Assembly (NCBI GenBank): GCA_021821195.1
Contig: JAKACT010000006.1
Location: 1-64,000 of the forward strand
Direction of reading: 5' to 3'
DNA length: 64,000 nucleotides
DNA from: Pseudomonadota bacterium
GTDB lineage: Bacteria > Pseudomonadota > Gammaproteobacteria > Xanthomonadales > Xanthomonadaceae
Shown piece by piece: positions 61,046 through 64,000 of this stretch (position 1 is the stretch's first letter; each line of letters starts with the position of its first letter). The notes beneath the pieces are model-generated. The model was not told the origin of the DNA, made no database searches, and saw only the letters and a list, made by a program, of their open reading frames with translations. The position numbers and the translations under genes are program-made.

Positions 61046-64000
61046 TCAGAACGAGTAACGAACGCCCAGGTAGGCGCGCCGCGGCTCGACCCAGGCGTTG
61101 GCCTGGCCGAAGGCGTACACGCCGTTACCCGCAAGCAGGTCCATTTCCGAAGTCGCGGACTGCTTGTCGAGGATGTTGAACACGTCCAAGAACACCTCGA
61201 TCTTGCCGACCGGCAGCGGACGGGTGTACTTGGCACGCACGTCCAACGTGTAGTACGCCGGGCCGTTCTCGCCGCCTACCGCACCCGGAGCCAGCCAGCT
61301 GTCTTCCACGTCGCCGTACACGTAGTCGGGCCCCATCTCCGGGAGGTTGCGCCCGTACAGCGAATAAGTACGGCTGTAGAGGACGCCACTGTTCCAGTTG
61401 AACACGCCGCTCAACTCAAGGCCGAAGTCGAACTCGTACGAACCCCAAGCCTTGAACTGGTGCTTGATGTTGCCAGGCTGCGGGCCGTACTGGTTGGGGG
61501 CACGCGGATCCAGCGCGATCCAGTCGCCCTGGAAGTCGGCATTGCCATCCGAGTTGGAGTTGCCCTTGGCGCCGTTGAAGGTGTAGTTCGCGGCGGCCTG
61601 CCAGTTGTCGCTCTTGAACTTCTGCAGCGTCACCTCGAAACCGTGGTAGTTGCGCTTGCCGCCCACCAGCGTGGCCAGCACGTAGTTCGTGCCGGGGTTG
61701 CCCGAGTAGCCGAAATACTCGTACGGAATGTAGAAGGGCGAGCTCGGGCACGCGGCACCATAGCTGCCGCACGGCGTGGTCGGATCCGAGTACAGGCTCA
61801 GGTCGTAGTCTTCCAGCAAGTCGCGGGTCTTGCGGCTGGTCAACGCGATCGACAGGCCGACGTCGGTACCGAACGTGGTGGCGAAGCCGAGCATGATCTC
61901 GTCCGTGTACGGCGTCTTGGTGGTCGGCGCCACGGCCGCGTCACCCGGGCCGCGCTGGCGATAGGTGTACCAGGTGCCGTTGATGTTGACCTGCTCGTCG
62001 TAGGTCGGGCCGGTCACCGCACCCGCAAAGTCCGCCATGTCGGCGCGCACCGGATCGTAGTAGCGGCCGAAGAAGCCCCAGATCTTGCTGCGGCCATCGC
62101 CGTCGAGGTCATAGGTGACCGAAACACGCGGGGCGATATCCCAGTCGAACTTGTGGATGCTGCCGCCGGCCGAGTTGACCATTTCGTTGCGCTCGAAACG
62201 CGCACCGACATTGGCCGACCACTGGCCAAGCGTCCACTGGTCCTGCAGGAACAGCGCGGTCTGCTTGTTGATCACCGTGTAGGCCAGACCTTCGTTCGCG
62301 GACTGCAGGATGCGATAGACGTTCACCATCCCATCCGGGTTGCCAGTGGTGTCGCTGAGCGTGCTGGCGAGCAGCTGGGCCGAGGTCATGCCGGTCGCGG
62401 CCTCGATGCGGGCCAGATCGGACTGCTGAACCTGACGCGTACCCCGCCAGCCATAGGCGCTGCTGAAGTAGTCGGCCAGGGTGATGCCGGCATCCGCCGC
62501 ACTGATCGAGGTGTAGCGCGCGCCCGCGGCGCCGGAACCGAGGTAGGACACCTGCTCGGTGTACGAACCCTCGCTCCTCGACACGCCACCACGGATCGTG
62601 TGCTCGCCCCAACCGGTGGACAGATACCAGTCGAAGTTCAGGCCAAATTCCTCGTTGTCGCGGTTGGTCAGGGTGTTCGAACCGGAGCCGCCCATGTTCA
62701 GGTCGGCATTGGTCTTGGTGCTGCGACCCGTGTGGTAGGCGACGTTGTTGAACGGATCCGACGTCGATGCGAGCGACGAGATCTGCCCTTCGTGGCGGAA
62801 CGCGTAAGCGCCGATGCTGAAGCTATCCCAATCGTGCGAGTAGTCGATCTTGTAGTTGTCGCCGCCCTGCTCGGTGACGTTGCTGCGGCTGTTGACCGTG
62901 CTCGGGCTGAGGGAGCCGCTGATGGTCGTCGGGTCGTTGAAGAAGGTCGCGGTCAGGCGATCGTTGTCGGTGACCTGCCAAGTGATCTTACCGAACGCAA
63001 GTTCGCTCTCGCGGGACACCGAGCGCAGGAACTGCTGCGACACCGGATCGGTGACGTCCTCTTCGTGGTTCTTCTTCTGGAACGAACCGAAGAACCAGAT
63101 CCGATCCTTGAGGATGGGGCCACCAAGGGTGACGGCGGCATCGTAGGTGGAGAACTCGCTGGCGGCCAGGTGCTTGTTCTTCGCCACCAGGTTGGAGTTC
63201 TGCAGGTAGTAGTTGATCGAGCCGTGGAACTCGTTGCCGCCCGACTTGGTGATCACCTTGGAGATCAGGCCGGCACCACCGGCGAACTCCGCCGGAATGC
63301 CGCCGGTCATCACCTGCATTTCCTGGATGATCTCGGAATTGAGGTTGGAACCGAAGGTGCCGGTGAGCGGGTCGGTGACGTTGACGCCGTCGATGTAGTA
63401 CAGGTTGTCCGTGGACTGGCCGACGGCACCACCGATGTCGGCGTAGTTGACGCCCGACTTGGAAGAGGGGTTGCCGCCACTGCTGGGCTTCACGCCCGGC
63501 ACCAGCTGCAGGTAGCTCTGGTAGCTGCGCGCAGTCGGCAGGGATTCCACCTGATCCAACGTCAGCACGGTGGAAACCGTTGCCGAGGTGGTGTCCACCG
63601 CTGCCAGCGACGCGCCGGTCACCACGATGGCATCCAGGTTGGTGGCGTCGCCACCGCCGGTACGGCCCAGCACATAACCCACGCTCAGGTTCTTGTCGCT
63701 GATCACCGCGACGTTGCTGGAGCTGAAGGGGCTGTAACCCGAGGCCTGCACCTCGACCGTGTAGTTGGTCGCAGGATCGAGGCCGACGATGTTGACGTTG
63801 CCGTTTGCATCGGTCACGCCGCTCTTCGAGACCAGGCTGGAGGGAGAGCTCAACTTGACGGTTGCGCCGGCGACAGGCTGGCCATCGGCGCCCTTGATGC
63901 TGATGCGCAGGCCGCCGGAGTTGGCCGCGATTGCTGCACCCACGAAGCAGAGCCCAAGCGCCAATGTCAGCACGCTCCGCTTTAGGCTCTTAGTACGGTT
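61046..64000 (-). CDS. TonB-dependent receptor with N-terminal carboxypeptidase-regulatory-like domain (Oar-like); 5' end beyond the window
   Basis: LRISIKGADGQPVAGATVKLSSPSSLVSKSGVTDANGNVNIVGLDPATNYTVEVQASGY; plug VPGVKPSSGGNPSSKSGVNYADIGGAVGQSTDNLYYIDGVNVTDPLTGTFGSNLN; frame stays open to the window end (...NRTKSLKRSVLTLALGLCFVGAAIA). Confidence 0.93.
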   Translation of the reverse strand, partial: NRTKSLKRSVLTLALGLCFVGAAIAANSGGLRISIKGADGQPVAGATVKLSSPSSLVSKSGVTDANGNVNIVGLDPATNYTVEVQASGYSPFSSSNVAVISDKNLSVGYVLGRTGGGDATNLDAIVVTGASLAAVDTTSATVSTVLTLDQVESLPTARSYQSYLQLVPGVKPSSGGNPSSKSGVNYADIGGAVGQSTDNLYYIDGVNVTDPLTGTFGSNLNSEIIQEMQVMTGGIPAEFAGGAGLISKVITKSGGNEFHGSINYYLQNSNLVAKNKHLAASEFSTYDAAVTLGGPILKDRIWFFGSFQKKNHEEDVTDPVSQQFLRSVSRESELAFGKITWQVTDNDRLTATFFNDPTTISGSLSPSTVNSRSNVTEQGGDNYKIDYSHDWDSFSIGAYAFRHEGQISSLASTSDPFNNVAYHTGRSTKTNADLNMGGSGSNTLTNRDNEEFGLNFDWYLSTGWGEHTIRGGVSRSEGSYTEQVSYLGSGAAGARYTSISAADAGITLADYFSSAYGWRGTRQVQQSDLARIEAATGMTSAQLLASTLSDTTGNPDGMVNVYRILQSANEGLAYTVINKQTALFLQDQWTLGQWSANVGARFERNEMVNSAGGSIHKFDWDIAPRVSVTYDLDGDGRSKIWGFFGRYYDPVRADMADFAGAVTGPTYDEQVNINGTWYTYRQRGPGDAAVAPTTKTPYTDEIMLGFATTFGTDVGLSIALTSRKTRDLLEDYDLSLYSDPTTPCGSYGAACPSSPFYIPYEYFGYSGNPGTNYVLATLVGGKRNYHGFEVTLQKFKSDNWQAAANYTFNGAKGNSNSDGNADFQGDWIALDPRAPNQYGPQPGNIKHQFKAWGSYEFDFGLELSGVFNWNSGVLYSRTYSLYGRNLPEMGPDYVYGDVEDSWLAPGAVGGENGPAYYTLDVRAKYTRPLPVGKIEVFLDVFNILDKQSATSEMDLLAGNGVYAFGQANAWVEPRRAYLGVRYSF

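Noticed and set aside
60701-63985. 1094-aa + strand ORF antisense to the TonB receptor
   Set aside because: Low-complexity V/R/G/H-rich translation of the complementary frame of a clearly conserved TBDR; long antisense ORFs are expected at this GC content and codon bias.

Overview
High-GC gammaproteobacterial chromosome segment. Gene content and order look Xanthomonadaceae/Lysobacteraceae-like; this is an inference from synteny, not a search. Bases 1-3210 are accessory: an IS407-like IS3 element sits against a decayed chromosomal-integron cassette array, with one near-canonical attC at ~1544-1603, three or four eroded attC-like hairpins, and four small + strand cassette ORFs. The rest is mostly core genome: murA/ibaG; kdsD-kdsC-lptC-lptA-lptB-rpoN-hpf-hprK-rapZ-EIIA(Man)-HPr-EI-mgtE; pyrB-ruvX-yqgE; pilT-pilU; a yggS::proC in-frame ORF; pdxH, dodecin; an aroK::aroB fusion; hemE; two Reg_prop propeller signalling proteins (hybrid histidine kinase and diguanylate cyclase) plus a MASE1-GGDEF-EAL protein; sdaA; a metX-metB-hom operon behind a SAM-I riboswitch; prfC, mtgA, hslO. 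A final accessory-like stretch holds an orphan envelope protein, a TPR-Asp/Asn hydroxylase, a methyltransferase, two TonB-dependent receptors and an ECF sigma/DUF4097 module. The items most worth following up are the integron remnant (1-3.2 kb), the SAM-I aptamer with a predicted SD-sequestering hairpin, the YggS-ProC and AroK-AroB fusions, and a 60-bp tandem REP-like palindrome at 28.44-28.58 kb. No tRNA, rRNA or CRISPR array was recognised. All family calls come from motif recognition by eye; no database was searched.
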